Shown here: piece after piece, positions 25,701-35,034 of the stretch
Layout: every line of letters begins with the position of its first letter
Position numbering within the stretch: the first letter of the stretch is position 1
From: Paraphysomonas bandaiensis
Taxonomy: Eukaryota > Chrysophyceae
Direction: 5' to 3'
Assembly: GCA_965644295.1 (NCBI GenBank)
Contig: CBFFRP010000173.1
Coordinates: forward strand, 17,463-81,462
Length of the DNA stretch: 64,000 bases
Made by a program: the position numbers and the translations under genes
The notes under the pieces: generated by a model
What the model was told of the DNA's origin: nothing
The model's database searches: none
The model's input: the letters and a program-made list of their open reading frames with translations, nothing else

Positions 25701-25926
25701 TACTGCACCGGTCAGATCCGAGCACAATATCATTGACTCCGTCCCCGTTAATGTCGCCTAATGAGCTGGCAGAGTACCCCGAATAGCTGAAGTATCCTTC
25801 CAGCACAGTGCCCTCTCCTGTCTGGAGATATGACAGCTCTAGAGGGCTAGAGCAGATGCTTCCGGTGGTCCTCACTGCTGATGAGATGAGCAGGAGCAAT
25901 GAGAGCAACATGGTGATTGTTCGCAT
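19714..25926 (-). CDS. Giant type I membrane protein with four FG-GAP (integrin-alpha-like) beta-propellers
   Basis: One uninterrupted 2070-codon frame. A signal peptide (MRTITMLLSLLLLISSAVRT) leads into about 28 FG-GAP/VCBS repeats with the calcium-loop pattern DxNxDGxxD (GDINGDGVNDIVLG, GDVNGDGFDDVLIG and so on). Pro/Thr/Ser linkers near residues 490-515, 990-1020 and 1500-1515 divide these into four blocks of roughly seven repeats, each likely one seven-bladed propeller. A final P/T-rich stalk is followed by one transmembrane helix (TIVIIVFPVVIVCGVCVFCF), a Cys/Phe-rich segment and a ~50-residue cytoplasmic tail. It resembles a surface adhesion or carbohydrate-binding receptor; unlike integrin alpha it has no recognised thigh, calf or GFFKR regions. 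Unusually for this locus the 6.2-kb gene has no intron. Confidence 0.9.
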   Translation of the reverse strand: MRTITMLLSLLLLISSAVRTTGSICSSPLELSYLQTGEGTVLEGYFSYSGYSASSLGDINGDGVNDIVLGSDRCSNCYGTSTYIVFGGSHLTDTLTLSLRDLDGSNGFRVYGADGYENIGWSVSGAGDVNGDGFDDVLIGGPDADPAGVAGAGEAYVIFGGPEVGSGGSLYTSTLNGVNGFIIRGSTTGGHLGYSSSSGDVNNDGYSDLYISAPSAKTLTVVYGGENVGSSGALLVNSLNGSDGFNVVGDDYNFGFIVSSVGDINSDSYDDIAIVGNDETLVVFGSGDMCTSGNCIVHDLDMFTIGGMDVSSISGGCDVNGDSNHDIVAGDITTNTVHVIYGGGEVGNTGSIDVNELTSEEQLIIEGTGGSVGNSVSCARDMNLDGLDDILIGAYTAAPHSTYEGETYVIFSGYDENGVISLDGINGGNGYTIYGVNSYDYSGWVVAGVGDVNGDLLDDVLITAYNANDGKGESYLIYCTSDLQNTVPPTTQVTATPTTDDTFSPTADSLLQCTNPLELQSMQAGEGITINGESSGDKAGYALGTADVNGDGELDILIGSPYANDEGAVYVVLGQESLTSISSMSLSDLDGSNGYVIRGVNNANACGWTVSGTGDVNGDGFDDILIGAPYADPNGVSSSGEVYVLFGGTFVGSSGVVYLNTLDGSNGFTIRGSSLGDIGYRVSRAGDVNGDGYNDIMFTCDCENANLYVVFGGEAVGGTGLLYIDDIDGYNGFVIESGHHCGGCDNDFHIDTAGDFNGDGYDDILFGLSNSYVYIIFGAPDIAGSGFQFGYFELADLDGTNGFRISCGLYNIISSVAGGCDVNGDGSFDIIVADGGSSSERTYVLFGGDGVGSSGLVDLDTLSGQDGFIIEARFVKATSCAGDIDHDGIADFILGLPYQDIGDDENVGETAAIFAVSVPSGQFRLGDIDGSNGFTMNGVDDGDNSGSQVLGVGSHVVTAASYANNDRGAVYLIFCTSTPPQTESPNYSPVPTLEPLTLSPSFPAIHFVNPVDIDELDGVDGMTWMGEGNSDQSGYSVSALGDINGDGLPDLIIGAPFASTSNSGCSYVIFGSSSLGNTAVQSLNTLNGINGFTILGFDSGGEGGYTVCGAGDINGDGFNDLVIGAPYAASNMGESYVIFGGSSIGSNGVFDVTTLDGKNGFVIVAPDGATDSLNIGRYQGKAGDINGDGFDDFMIGLPALEVAFVVYGSSSVGDAGVLVLENFDGTNGITIVGSSNLFGYPLNSIGDVNNDGYDDVYVDDCVIFGSSFLGGTGVDAGIIRVADLDGSDGFKSSCSHVVESVTGCDVNGDGINDIVLGASAVYVMYGSPSIGSTGAVSMSALSGPDGFIIYGIDYYDGLGYSVSCAGDINHDGVDDIVAGAPYADPYSDNEGTSYVVFVNSVTSGVYYVSQLDGSSGFSINGAAADDNSGYAVAGVGDMNADGQLDVVVTSINSESTGATSILFNVYSGHTHMPSLSPTQHICTGGACDLSELNGNNGFVFDGNTAGSQSGYAISCNGDINGDGMADIVVGSPGNSTTRGSVTIIFGGQTSDPEFDDSYIDGQTGFVIDGMGVADNFGFSVGFTDCNGDGFDDVIIGAPNAGSAGMAYVIFGGSAVGSSGVVTVDSMDGLVIEGVTDNEMMGYAVGSAGDINADGFDDIAIGAIKGGNNQSGSVYILFGGNDIAASNMIMLSNLSECRGFVIDGIAAGDETGFSLSSVGDMNGDGFEDLAVGAPSAYRSGAVYVIFGGHRTNRSIDAAALDGSNGWILYGEKPEDRFGHSVSAAGDINDDGYNDIAIGAPHSSNNGFIENGATYLMYGWHTMEVGDEIPSVNNASYVIIGCADYDHSGTTVVANGNFGGGPRNDVVIGSPNADSHGESTGAVYVLYDSLDMQRNGTFYLNSLDVSTGLVINGLQSGDNTGSAVSFGTDINGDRAPDLVIGAGQADPSGLDSAGSSYVLYGSTVAIDTPSPSTVPTISSSTVPSLPHDPNADDDTFDNNTIVIIVFPVVIVCGVCVFCFFCFFCCVQDRRSGQPTEQKPVLNPIANTNPSAPEENKVCSETLPVAYAIRTGE

Positions 25927-28167
25927 ATGTGTGTATATATGGCTGTATGTATCATGTAGGTGTGTATCTTTACTGGTACAGTCCGCAACAGGTCCACCGT
26001 ATCGGCAGTCAACATCTTATTTTTTCGGAGATATATTGAAGCAAATATTCTTTATATTACTGAAGTGTAACTACGTATGGAATACAGATAATTGTTGTCT
26101 CAATAATAGAGGCATCTTGGAACAAAAATATACAAAGGATGCCGATACGACTCTGTATGGTATACCGTATTCCGTACACGTCTACAGCTGTATCATGTAC
26201 TCGTATCTTGTCATATAAAAGATGGTGTACCTCTCTATGCACTTATCCAAAGATGAGGTACACCGTATACAGTATCCATCATATGGTACACGGTATGCGG
26301 TATACGGTACAGGTATACAGCACTGCTTATACATGCTGCGACACGAAGATCCTGGCCATGAGGATGCTCTGCAAGGACACGTACAGACATATCTGTATCA
26401 GTGCGTCGTCCTTGCTGGTAACATGCACATAATGTTTGCGAGTAAGAATAGGTCTGATGACTTGCTCTAACAGTATGCGGCTGTGGCGCTCTGCTTGCAG
26501 ATGGTATCTATATATCGACTAGTTCCTACTGCATCACAATATCAGCTGTGTACAGGGTATAAACAGCAGTTGCAGGTGTGAGGTCTTAACAGTGTGTATG
26601 GTAGATCATCGGTTGCACACAGGAGCCCACATATATCGTTGCTTCAAGAATGGCATCAAGAGTTACAGAATTGACACATTCATAATAAGTATGAGGGATT
26701 CTTCCATCAACTCGTCGATACACTTTCATAGATCGGTACGGCGAATACTAACAGTCCTCATGTCACTCTTCATCATTAAACCCGTGTACCTGGATAAAGG
26801 TTCATAGAATGCTAGTGCTCCTACTTCCCATGCTGTGAAGACTGAAAGCTAAGTAATTTATCAGGATATAGCCGCAAGGCATAATCGTAATCTTCACTTT
26901 CAATATGAACGCATAGCTAATTTTTTCATCGTACGCAAACGTATGCATCCTACTATGCTTAATATGATTCTGCTTTGGAAACTGGCAAATTTGGTCTGAT
27001 TGTTTCAATTAATTTGAATGATGTTAGTGACGACATTAAAAATTGCGATCAAAATGAAGCCACATATGGTGGATATGGGTTGCCCCATGCTGAGAGCGTG
27101 CCCTAGTGTAGTACTAGTGTGACAAAACTAAGCAATGCACTAATATTTATTATATTCCCGGCGTATTCTTTGTATGTGATGCCAAGCTAGCTCCAGCTGT
27201 TTCTAAAATGTATTTAGTAGGCTGTCTATACACATTTACGAAAAATCCCGCCCTTTCTAGGGTAAAGCAATGCGCTGCTAGGCCTTCGCCTATAAAATTA
27301 GGGAAGATTATAATAAATATAATAAACAATATATCACGTTATCTCTACTACCACTCATTTCTAGTACGATCTTATATCGTCACTATCCTCTCATATGGTC
27401 AATATATATTTAGTTCTCATTACTTCTCATAATATAGTTAACCACTACTGTATTCTCCAGTAACCGTCATAATTCCAATATCTTAAAATTACAGCTTTTA
27501 ATTGCTTAAACAGCAAAACTCAACACTCCCTCTCAATTCAAAGCTGTACATTGAATTGTCAAACCACGAGACATAACTGATGGGTAGAATTACAGCCCGC
27601 TTTTAATTGCTCCAACGGCAAAACTCAACATATGGCACTGTGGCTACACTGTAGTAATGGGGCATGGATTTAATGAAAGTACTTGAAAGTTGTCAAGGCT
27701 TATGGTTTTTTTGGTAATGTGCTCTTAAAATGTATTTCTAAAATGAAGTATGTAACTAGCTATATCCCTGTAATTAGCTGTACACAGAATTCGACACCAT
27801 TAAATAAGCCGATCTAATGACTCATTTTCTTGTGTAAACATTGTTATCCACTGTAGGAGCTAACCAAACCAATTTTTCATCTACTTGATATGTAACGTCG
27901 CCATTACACAACCGTATCAGAGACTTTTCACTTCTAGTGCATAAGCATAACTCACTTCACTCTTTAAAAAGTTTGTGATGTGCACGCCGGTTACAGTTAT
28001 TAGCAATATAACATCATAAGATAAGAGCAACTAACTAGCAATTATATGACGCAGAGCAGACTATGACTGCTGCTGTTTCATCTTGAATCAATTCAAAAAA
28101 AATGAAACAATAAAGGCGTGAACATCAGCCAGCTCTGTAGCGCCGAGCTCTTACATGTAGTCCTCCT
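25927..28167. other. Intergenic, no gene seen
   Basis: 2.2 kb between the FG-GAP gene promoter and the V-ATPase 3' end. The first 600 bp are rich in GTATAC/CCGTATAC and GGTACA units (26150-26330), as in other upstream regions of this window, and probably belong to the FG-GAP promoter. The rest is AT-rich. A 50-bp segment around 27525 (CAAAACTCAACA preceded by TTTTAATTGC) is imperfectly repeated near 27605. Confidence 0.4.
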
Positions 28168-29822
28168 CTAATGGTGTCCACTCTTGCTCTCCTCTGCCCC
28201 GGCATCAGGCTTGCCGCCAGCAGAGCGGCGGGGGTAGTACTTCTCTCTGAGTTTGTGGTCAATCTTTCCAAGAAGATTCTGAGGAAAGGTTCTGAGGAGG
28301 TCCCAGGCAAGATCCAGACTCTCGAAAACGTCTCTGTTCTGGTATGGTCCCTGAGCAATGAATTTGCCCTGTACATCACGAGTGGGTAAAATGAGAACAG
28401 AAATATAGTCAATTAAGATTCATACCTCAAACTTCTCCACGAATTTGATGAAAAGGTGATCCTCCAGAGACAGAGCTTCCTCTCCAACGACAGCTTTCAT
28501 AGCCATAACATCTTTGCCTCTCGCGTAGGAAGCATACAGCTGGTTGGAGACAGCACCATGGTCATCACGGGTCATGCCCTTACCGATAGCAGACTTCATC
28601 AGACGAGACAAAGATGGAAGAACATTAATGGGAGGGAAAATTTCCTTAGTGTGGAGCTTTCTGTCCAGGTAGATCTGGCCCTCAGTGATGTACCCAGTGA
28701 GATCAGGAATAGGGTGGGTGATATCGTCATTAGGCATTGTAAGGATCGGCAGCTGTGTAATAGACCCGTTTCTCCCAACAATACGACCAGCTCTCTCATA
28801 TATGGTCGAGAGATCGGTATACATATAACCTGGGTAGCCTCTGCGTCCAGGAACCTCTTCTCGTGCAGCAGATACCTCACGCAAGGCGTCGGCGTAAGAA
28901 GACATGTCTGTCAGAATACAGAGCACATGCAGGTCACGCTCGTAGGCCAAGTATTCTGCAGTGGACAGAGCAAGACGAGGGGTGATGATGCGCTCGATAG
29001 TAGGGTCATCAGCAAGATTGAGAAATAGGGCTGTTCGCTGCATGGCGCCAGACTCCTCAAAGTCGTTACGGAAAAATCTACTCGTTTCCATGTTTACACC
29101 CATGGCACCAAATACAATAGCGAAGTTGTCTTCATGCCCATCCAAGGTGTCCTTAAGCCTAACCAAAGAGGCTTGGCGACAGATCTGCGCCGCGACTTCA
29201 TTGTGAGGAAGACCAGCAGCGGAAAAAAGTGGAATCTTCTGACCACGGGCAATAGAGTTCATGACATCGATAGCGGAGATACCAGTCTGAATCATGGCCT
29301 TGGGATAATCGCGGCTGGAAGGATTAATTGGCATACCCATGATATCCAAGTAATCTTCAGCAAGAACCGGAGGTGCACCATCAATCTGTTTTCCTGAGCC
29401 ATTAAAAGCTATAGAGAAATACAGATAAGAAGTAGTTGCAAAACGCCAAAACACTTACATCTACCAAGCATCTCCTCCGAAATAGGCATCTTCAAAACAT
29501 CTCCAGAAAATTTGCACCGGGTATGAGTGTTATCGATTCCTGAGGTTCCCTCGAATATCTGTACAACTGCTTTCTTTCCAGCAACCTCAAGAACCTGACC
29601 GGATCTGACCTCACCATTACCAAGAGTGACGTTAACGATCTCGGCGTATCTGGGCTTCTTGACATTCTCTAAAATGACGAGAGGACCATTGACACCAGCG
29701 ATGGTTCTATACTCCAACTTGGGGTCGACACTGTAGTCTCTGATAGCAGCTGCTGCGTTGATCTGAGCAGCAGTCATGCCGGAGCCACCTGTCATAAAAG
29801 CGGGATCGTTGAACGCAGACAT
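28168..29822 (-). CDS. VMA2: V-type proton ATPase subunit B
   Basis: Three exons (29822-29459, 29408-28426, 28368-28168) encode 515 residues, close to the 490-510 usual for subunit B. Family signatures include [15 protein letters not shown], the regulatory-site region [40 protein letters not shown], the ATP synthase alpha/beta signature around [20 protein letters not shown], and the C-terminal block [20 protein letters not shown] alternates with catalytic subunit A in the V1 head and acidifies vacuoles and endosomes. Both introns (50 and 57 nt) restore conserved protein exactly, for example [14 protein letters not shown] across the first. I start at the conserved short N terminus (MSAFNDPAF) and not at the in-frame ATG 48 nt upstream. 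Confidence 0.96.
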
Positions 29823-30200
29823 CTGTATGCAGCGAGGTGAGGCAGTCAGAGGGAACATCAGTGTATTCAACTACCTTTTTTCTTTTCTATGGGTCGAGCA
29901 ATGGGATGGATATAACTTCTATATTCGTGTATGATATATGCTACACTTGAGATGTATGTGTATATATGTGGATGGATGTACAGTATATTACTATGGTACT
30001 GTACATGCATACAGCAGCAGTACAGTGCAATGAGAATCCATGTCATCAAAAACACCCCCAAGATATGACATATACATACATACATATACGTATACCTCTG
30101 CACTATTATAGAGCACCGCCACATATGAAGCTGATTTTTTTCTCATATGCCGATTGACGTATCTTCAATCATCACATTTCAGTTTTCGCCTGGTTTTGAT
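29823..30200. promoter_or_regulatory. V-ATPase upstream region
   Basis: Contains a degenerate copy of the GTAC element (TACAGCAGCAGTACAG near 30010-30025), about 190 bp upstream of the V-ATPase start, and a run of ACATACATACATATAC near 30070. Confidence 0.3.
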
Positions 30201-30640
30201 ATGGCTGATTTCGACATCAGAATTCCAACTATCCACACTCCCAAAATATCGTGGATGAAAATTCCTCCAAGAGAAGGAAAATGTGAAAACCCAGGATTTT
30301 CCTATAAATGTGAATATTCATGCCACGATATGCAGAGTATTGTAGAGGAGTGTCCATAGCTCTGAAAGATAGAGACGATAGTCATGATCAGTACTTAGAA
30401 ATTTAGGAGAGGTGAGTCACATGCTGTCTCAAAGCTTCCCTAATGATCAGTAATCTGCAGAGCCTCTTCAAGGATGTTGTATTCTCATACGCGTATAGGA
30501 TTGCTATGACACTGATGAGCGTTACTGTAACGAAGTACTAGATTATTCCTGTGACATTAGTGTGGCATGTTACTCTCGATGTAGTTATATAGAGCATTAT
30601 TGGAGCTCTCTTGTGATTGAACACTTCTGTTCTCCAGGTA
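30201..30640 (+). CDS. Possible small cysteine-rich multi-exon gene
   Basis: Two stretches look like exons. The frame from 30201 (MADFDIRIPTIHTPKISWMK) continues to a Cys-containing segment (KCENPGFSYKCEYSCHDM) and stops at 30357-30359. A second open stretch after the acceptor at about 30495 reads DCYDTDERYCNEVLDYSCD and further Cys residues, ending at a good donor (CCAG|GTAAAG near 30640). The shared Cys spacing suggests one secreted or small metal-binding protein, but I cannot join the exons with confidence and see no signal peptide. Confidence 0.25.
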
Positions 30641-33348
30641 AAGGATTCAGTAATATGACTTTGCTGTTGAGAGGATATTGATTATTACTGTTGCTTTGAG
30701 AGCTACAAAGGCACAGATGGTGCTGAAGGATATGAACCTACTCTGGGGGTGGTCTGTACCACGTGGAGCAAAAACTAATATGATGTTGATTAGCAATGTC
30801 AAGAACTATTTTGTTGGGTTTATCATAGACCTGCTAATATGGATCGAAGGTTAACAAAGGTGAGGAAAATAAACTCAAGACTAACTTCGAAAGCTGAGTC
30901 AGTATTCATGCAGTTTTCAAAGATTCCATCGGACGATTCGAAATCAATAGAGAGTTATGCTGTCGATGTGCAATTTTTGCTATTAATCAAAGATACAAAC
31001 AGTTTATTCACTCAGTCATATCACAGACTTGAATTGAAAGTGCTATTAAGGAGCGTGACGAATGTCATATAAGCAGTTAGGACGGAAGATATTTACAACA
31101 GGCGCGAAACCGAATCGTTCTGCTATACTGGGAGCGTTATACAACCCTACACACATATATAGTTTTGCAACGTACTGTGGTGATGCATATGTCGTGACTA
31201 TATCGTTTCTTCAGTACGCTCGAAAAGGCCTACCGTGTTTCCAGTTTAGACTACAGTCAGTGTGAAGTAATACCAGGTTCTGCTTATCAAGGAGTCCCTG
31301 AAAAGCAAACTGACATGGATTTCCTTGCTTTATCAGTATTTAGTCACAGGTTTAGTGGCCATATAACTCTGATATTGCAACCATGGTAGCTGTACTGTCA
31401 AGTATTAATGAAACTGCAACCGTGTTTTCTCTTCTTTTTTCTACCATCGCTGGAAAGGCAAGGCAACGCCTGAATATGCTTTTTAGAACAACCTACTGAA
31501 GGTGTTTGCCAGGTCAAACAGTTATGTGCACTTGGAACGTCGATTTTTATGATAATATACAACTTCCCGATTGTTAGCACAAAACATATACGGTGCCAAA
31601 GATAACATCTGATAAAACAGGTTAATAACACCGTCCTTTATTATAACGCTGTTGAGTTTTGCTTTTTTACTATCTGTTACGATGTAATCCTACAAAATAC
31701 ATGTGTACCCGAATGCCAGGCTTGGCTAACAATTAATTGAAGTGCCTATTAAATTATTGTTTAAATAATGATAATTGGAATTAAAGCTGGTAAATGTGGC
31801 TGGCTTAATAGCTAATAGCTGCTTAAGATGTATAGCAACTGATCATAGGTACAAACATACAAACCCATTATCTGTTCGCATAGAAGCTGGATGCAAAGTC
31901 ACTTTATCATTTTATAAGTCACAGTTATGTGACAGCATAAGTATAGAAAAGATCTAATTATAACATGAGAGAACTACTGTATTTAGATATCTACCACTTT
32001 AGACTAGTAGTAACACGGATTACTAAATACTCAGTTGTCTCGGGACTGCTTGTGCATTGCTGCAAGCACGTTGGTCAACTATCCCTTGTATTGGACTTTT
32101 AGTCCGGTGGTCTTCCTTTGGGTAATGTTTCTGGCGGTCCGGAGCCACATGTGAGCCGGGATGTGGAGGGGGAGGTGTTGATTCGTGAGTGTGAGTCGGT
32201 GACAGACGGTCTAGGATTTCCAGTCGTGTCGGGGATTCGTTCAGTGGTGAGGATCGTTTGCTTCCGGACCGGGTTTGCAGGCCTGCGTTGGGAGCATGTG
32301 ACAGCATATAAGGGTCAGTATACGCTTTAACCTCAGCACACAAGAAAGAACACATGTCAAAGATCGTTGACAAATAACAAACTGGGCATACATAGCAGAA
32401 GCTGATTGCTATATTGCTTCAACGGCTTCGAAATATAGTGGCGTAAATGACGTTGTGTATCCGTTGGGGGTTGACGACTACCATCAGACAGACGAACAAT
32501 AATAAACTAGAATCATTGGATAGCAATGCTTATCATTATGTATTCAACAAGATGGCATCGGATGAACCAAATTCCACCTGGGTACAGACGCGGACATTGT
32601 TTGAAATGCAGATTCGAGAAAGAAGTACTCAACATTCAGCGTGGTGTGGAAGAAGAAAATGCACAGGTGCAACCGTTTTTGATAAACCTGCTACCTGCAC
32701 AGGAAGGTAACCTCGATGAAGTGAAAGAGGATGATGAGGAAAACGAAGCCACTCTTTTACAGAAGGGCAACCAAAAGCGCAAGAAAGCATGCATCAAACG
32801 ATGTCATCGCATGAAGCATTTGTATAGCACTATCAATGTTTGTGATAGATAGTTTAGCAGAGCTAAGATTGTTGAAAAAATGATGTTTCTGCGTGCTAAT
32901 CGGCATATTTGGGATGAGGTTATAACACACACAGCGGGAGGGGTGGATTCTTTGAATCAGTAATATGGTAGAAAATGGTAGCAGAAAGTGATAGTATTTA
33001 CTGGCTGTGTAGTGGTAGTAGAAAGTAGTGGAAGAAGTTAGAAGTATAAACTGGACGTATCTCCTGACTGTACTACTCCTACTATTTATACCTATAGTAT
33101 TTATAATATAATAAGGTAAAGTATATTTTGAGGTATACGTTGAAGTTATATTTTAAGATTTCTATAAATAAAAATGATAATTTAAGTTTTAATATATCAA
33201 AATATAACGATAGATATAAGTACTGTACAATAATAAAGACTCATGATTGACGACGTATGTTAACACCAAATAAAAAAGACAGCGATGACCGACGTATGAT
33301 ACTTATTGTGAAAATTTATACCATTATTTGTTATAACATTATATGTTA
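30641..33348. other. Intergenic, repeat-rich; weak transposon-like fragments
   Basis: AT-rich. A repeat fragment at about 32040-32110 (CTGCTTGTGCATTGCTGCAA) matches the left part of the composite repeat at 12.49 kb. An open frame at 32526-32852 has a Cys/His pair (RRGHCLKCRFEKE) and an acidic patch (VKEDDEENEATLLQK) as seen in the C-terminal part of some transposases, but there is no catalytic domain. From about 33100 the base composition becomes extremely AT-rich. Confidence 0.35.
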
Positions 33349-33737
33349 GACTGTGTCTAAAACTTTTTAGGTAATAATGGTAATGGGTAAAAAGGTAAAA
33401 ATAAAGGAATTGCATGTCGTCATCACTGCTGTCACTGCTGCCACTGCTCCAACTTTCATCACTGCTGCCACGGCTCCAACTTTCATCACTGCTGTCACTA
33501 TCGTCTTCATATACACAACATCTCCGAATTTCTTATCACTACTACGTATATGTGTGCTATATATGTTATTTTACTTTTAAATTTAAATTAACTATCTTTG
33601 GGATACTATTATCGCCCATATATGGGATTTATCTTTTTCTGCCCATTACCTTTAAAGTTTTAGCACCTCTTTTAGGGTAATTAGTTAGGTAAAAAACGCA
33701 TAATTACCTTTTTACCCAAAACGTTTTAGACACAGCC
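33349..33737. mobile_element. 389-bp TIR element (MITE-like) with TTA target duplication
   Basis: The left end begins GACTGTGTCTAAAAC and the right end, read in reverse complement, begins GGCTGTGTCTAAAAC. The two ends stay similar for about 24 nt, through a GGTAA. Both flanks carry TTA (33346-33348 and 33738-33740), consistent with a TTA or TA target-site duplication. The interior has no transposase, only a short CATCACTGCTGYCACTGCTSC minisatellite at 33418-33505. This is a non-autonomous DNA transposon. Confidence 0.65.
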
Positions 33738-33779
33738 TTAGAATGCAAAGCAATTGTAAAATAAATATTATATTTTTTA

Positions 33780-34052
33780 ATGAAATTGAAAGATGAAATA
33801 TATTTTGCATTAAGTACACGCATAGAGGCCTGATATTCAGAAAGAATTGAGTGCTTTAGATAAGAAAATAGAAGACATGAAAAATTTATCATCAGACCTT
33901 CAGACAAAAATGATAAACAAGTATCTTTATTGAATGAAAGGCAATTAATTGTGCTTAGCAATAAAGACGAAGAAAAAAGAAGCGAATTGTTAAAGGAATA
34001 TGATTATCAACAAGGAGAATATCATCATCATGATTCAATAGGATGGAAGTAA
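33780..34052 (+). pseudogene. Broken AT-rich ORF, coiled-coil protein, two frameshifts
   Basis: An ATG six bases after an 18-nt AT-rich motif opens MKLKDEIYFALSTRIEA and stops. Coding character resumes in another frame (PDIQKELSALDKKIEDMKNL) and after a second shift in a third (VSLLNERQLIVLSNKDEEKR), ending with an HHHDSIGWK tail and TAA at 34050-34052. No intron signals fit the breaks. The protein would be ~105 residues, highly charged and helical. The style (compact, intronless, AT-rich) differs from host genes. Confidence 0.45.
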
Positions 34053-34090
34053 TTTTTTAAAATAAATATTATATTATAATATACTTATAT

Positions 34091-34228
34091 ATGGATAGCC
34101 TAAAATGGGATATAAACTGTAATAATTATAGACTTAGAAAACCTCGTACTTTTGACAATACAGTAGAGGGCCGTTATTATATAGTGATATATAAAAGTGT
34201 TCTGCTTTTGTTACTTTGTCAAAATTAA
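34091..34228 (+). CDS. Small ORF of the virus-like cluster, 45 residues
   Basis: Starts 15 nt after an exact copy of the 18-nt motif that also precedes the frame at 33780. It reads MDSLKWDINCNNYRLRKPRT, then a hydrophobic end before TAA. Probably truncated or frameshifted, because the following frame carries on without a gap. No family recognised. Confidence 0.35.
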   Translation: MDSLKWDINCNNYRLRKPRTFDNTVEGRYYIVIYKSVLLLLLCQN

Positions 34229-34289
34229 TATCTTTTACATCATTGAACTTATTTTTCTTCATACGATTATACGTAATTTTTACTGCAAG

Positions 34290-34571
34290 ATGGTAACTAA
34301 TGGATTACAGATTTTAGACATTGAACTGAGCTATTTGAATAATGTAAGTGGTAATATTCAGACACAAATAAAAACGACTAACATAAACGATATATCTACT
34401 AATGCATACAATATAGAGACGTTGAGATATTCCACTGTGTGTGTTTATAGTTCACTAAGTACTCTAAAATCCAGCAATAAAATTGAAGGCTACTTGCAAT
34501 GCTTGGCTAATAATTGCAATTTGCAATTATTATTGTTTGATACTTGTCACCAATTTATTGTTAGGCGTTAG
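34290..34571 (+). CDS. Fragment resembling tail-fibre/adhesin repeats of phages and large DNA viruses
   Basis: The frame begins MVTNGLQILDIELSYLNNVS and continues GNIQTQIKTTNINDIST. The pattern [E]xSYLNxVSxNIQTQI followed by Asn/Thr/Ile-rich sequence is characteristic of the repeats in phage tail fibres and in surface proteins of several large and small DNA viruses of protists. The remainder is a degenerate Ser/Asn-rich stretch ending at 34571. It is 93 residues, with no signal peptide or intron. Likely a remnant of an integrated element; this is family-pattern recognition only. Confidence 0.4.
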   Translation: MVTNGLQILDIELSYLNNVSGNIQTQIKTTNINDISTNAYNIETLRYSTVCVYSSLSTLKSSNKIEGYLQCLANNCNLQLLLFDTCHQFIVRR

Positions 34572-35034
34572 GCAAGCCTAGTAAAATTGTATGTTTATTA
34601 GCAATAGACGTTTGAGAGTCAGTACCAGCTTAGTAGCTAGATTAACAGACTAGTCAAAGCTAGATAAGCATTTACCGTAAGCTAACTAGTATTACTCTAA
34701 TATCCTACTATATAACGCAAGCTTGCCGATGCGTAATACGACAGAAGCTACTCTGTATGAACGTACGTCATTACGGCTCTTTATACAGGTAGTCACTAAA
34801 CATTATTGGCCCCTATCTGGTCATAATACTCTTCTGGCCCTAGCACGTAACCAAGACTACTAGCTAATTCCGTCGCACACTACTATGTATTTATTGTATC
34901 TGACGAATGACTATGAGACATTAAAATCAGCTCCCCATATTTGACACATATGGCTTGGTATTAACTTAAAACATCAATTTCAAATATCGCACTAATAGTG
35001 TGATATATATACGTACATATCAATCCACTAGTCG
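34572..35034. repeat. Dispersed repeat copy
   Basis: Segments at about 34590-34735 (TTATTAGCAATAGACGTT, TTAGTAGCTAGATTA, AGCTAGATAAGCAT, AATATCCTACTATATAACGC) recur in the same order near 55690-55815, and the first also near 56165. The element is decayed, with no terminal repeats seen. The rest of the stretch is the 3' flank of the sulfotransferase-like gene. Confidence 0.5.

Noticed and set aside
26057-26470. Several frames upstream of the FG-GAP gene
   Set aside because: Composed of GTATAC-rich DNA, open on both strands, with no family features or splice support.
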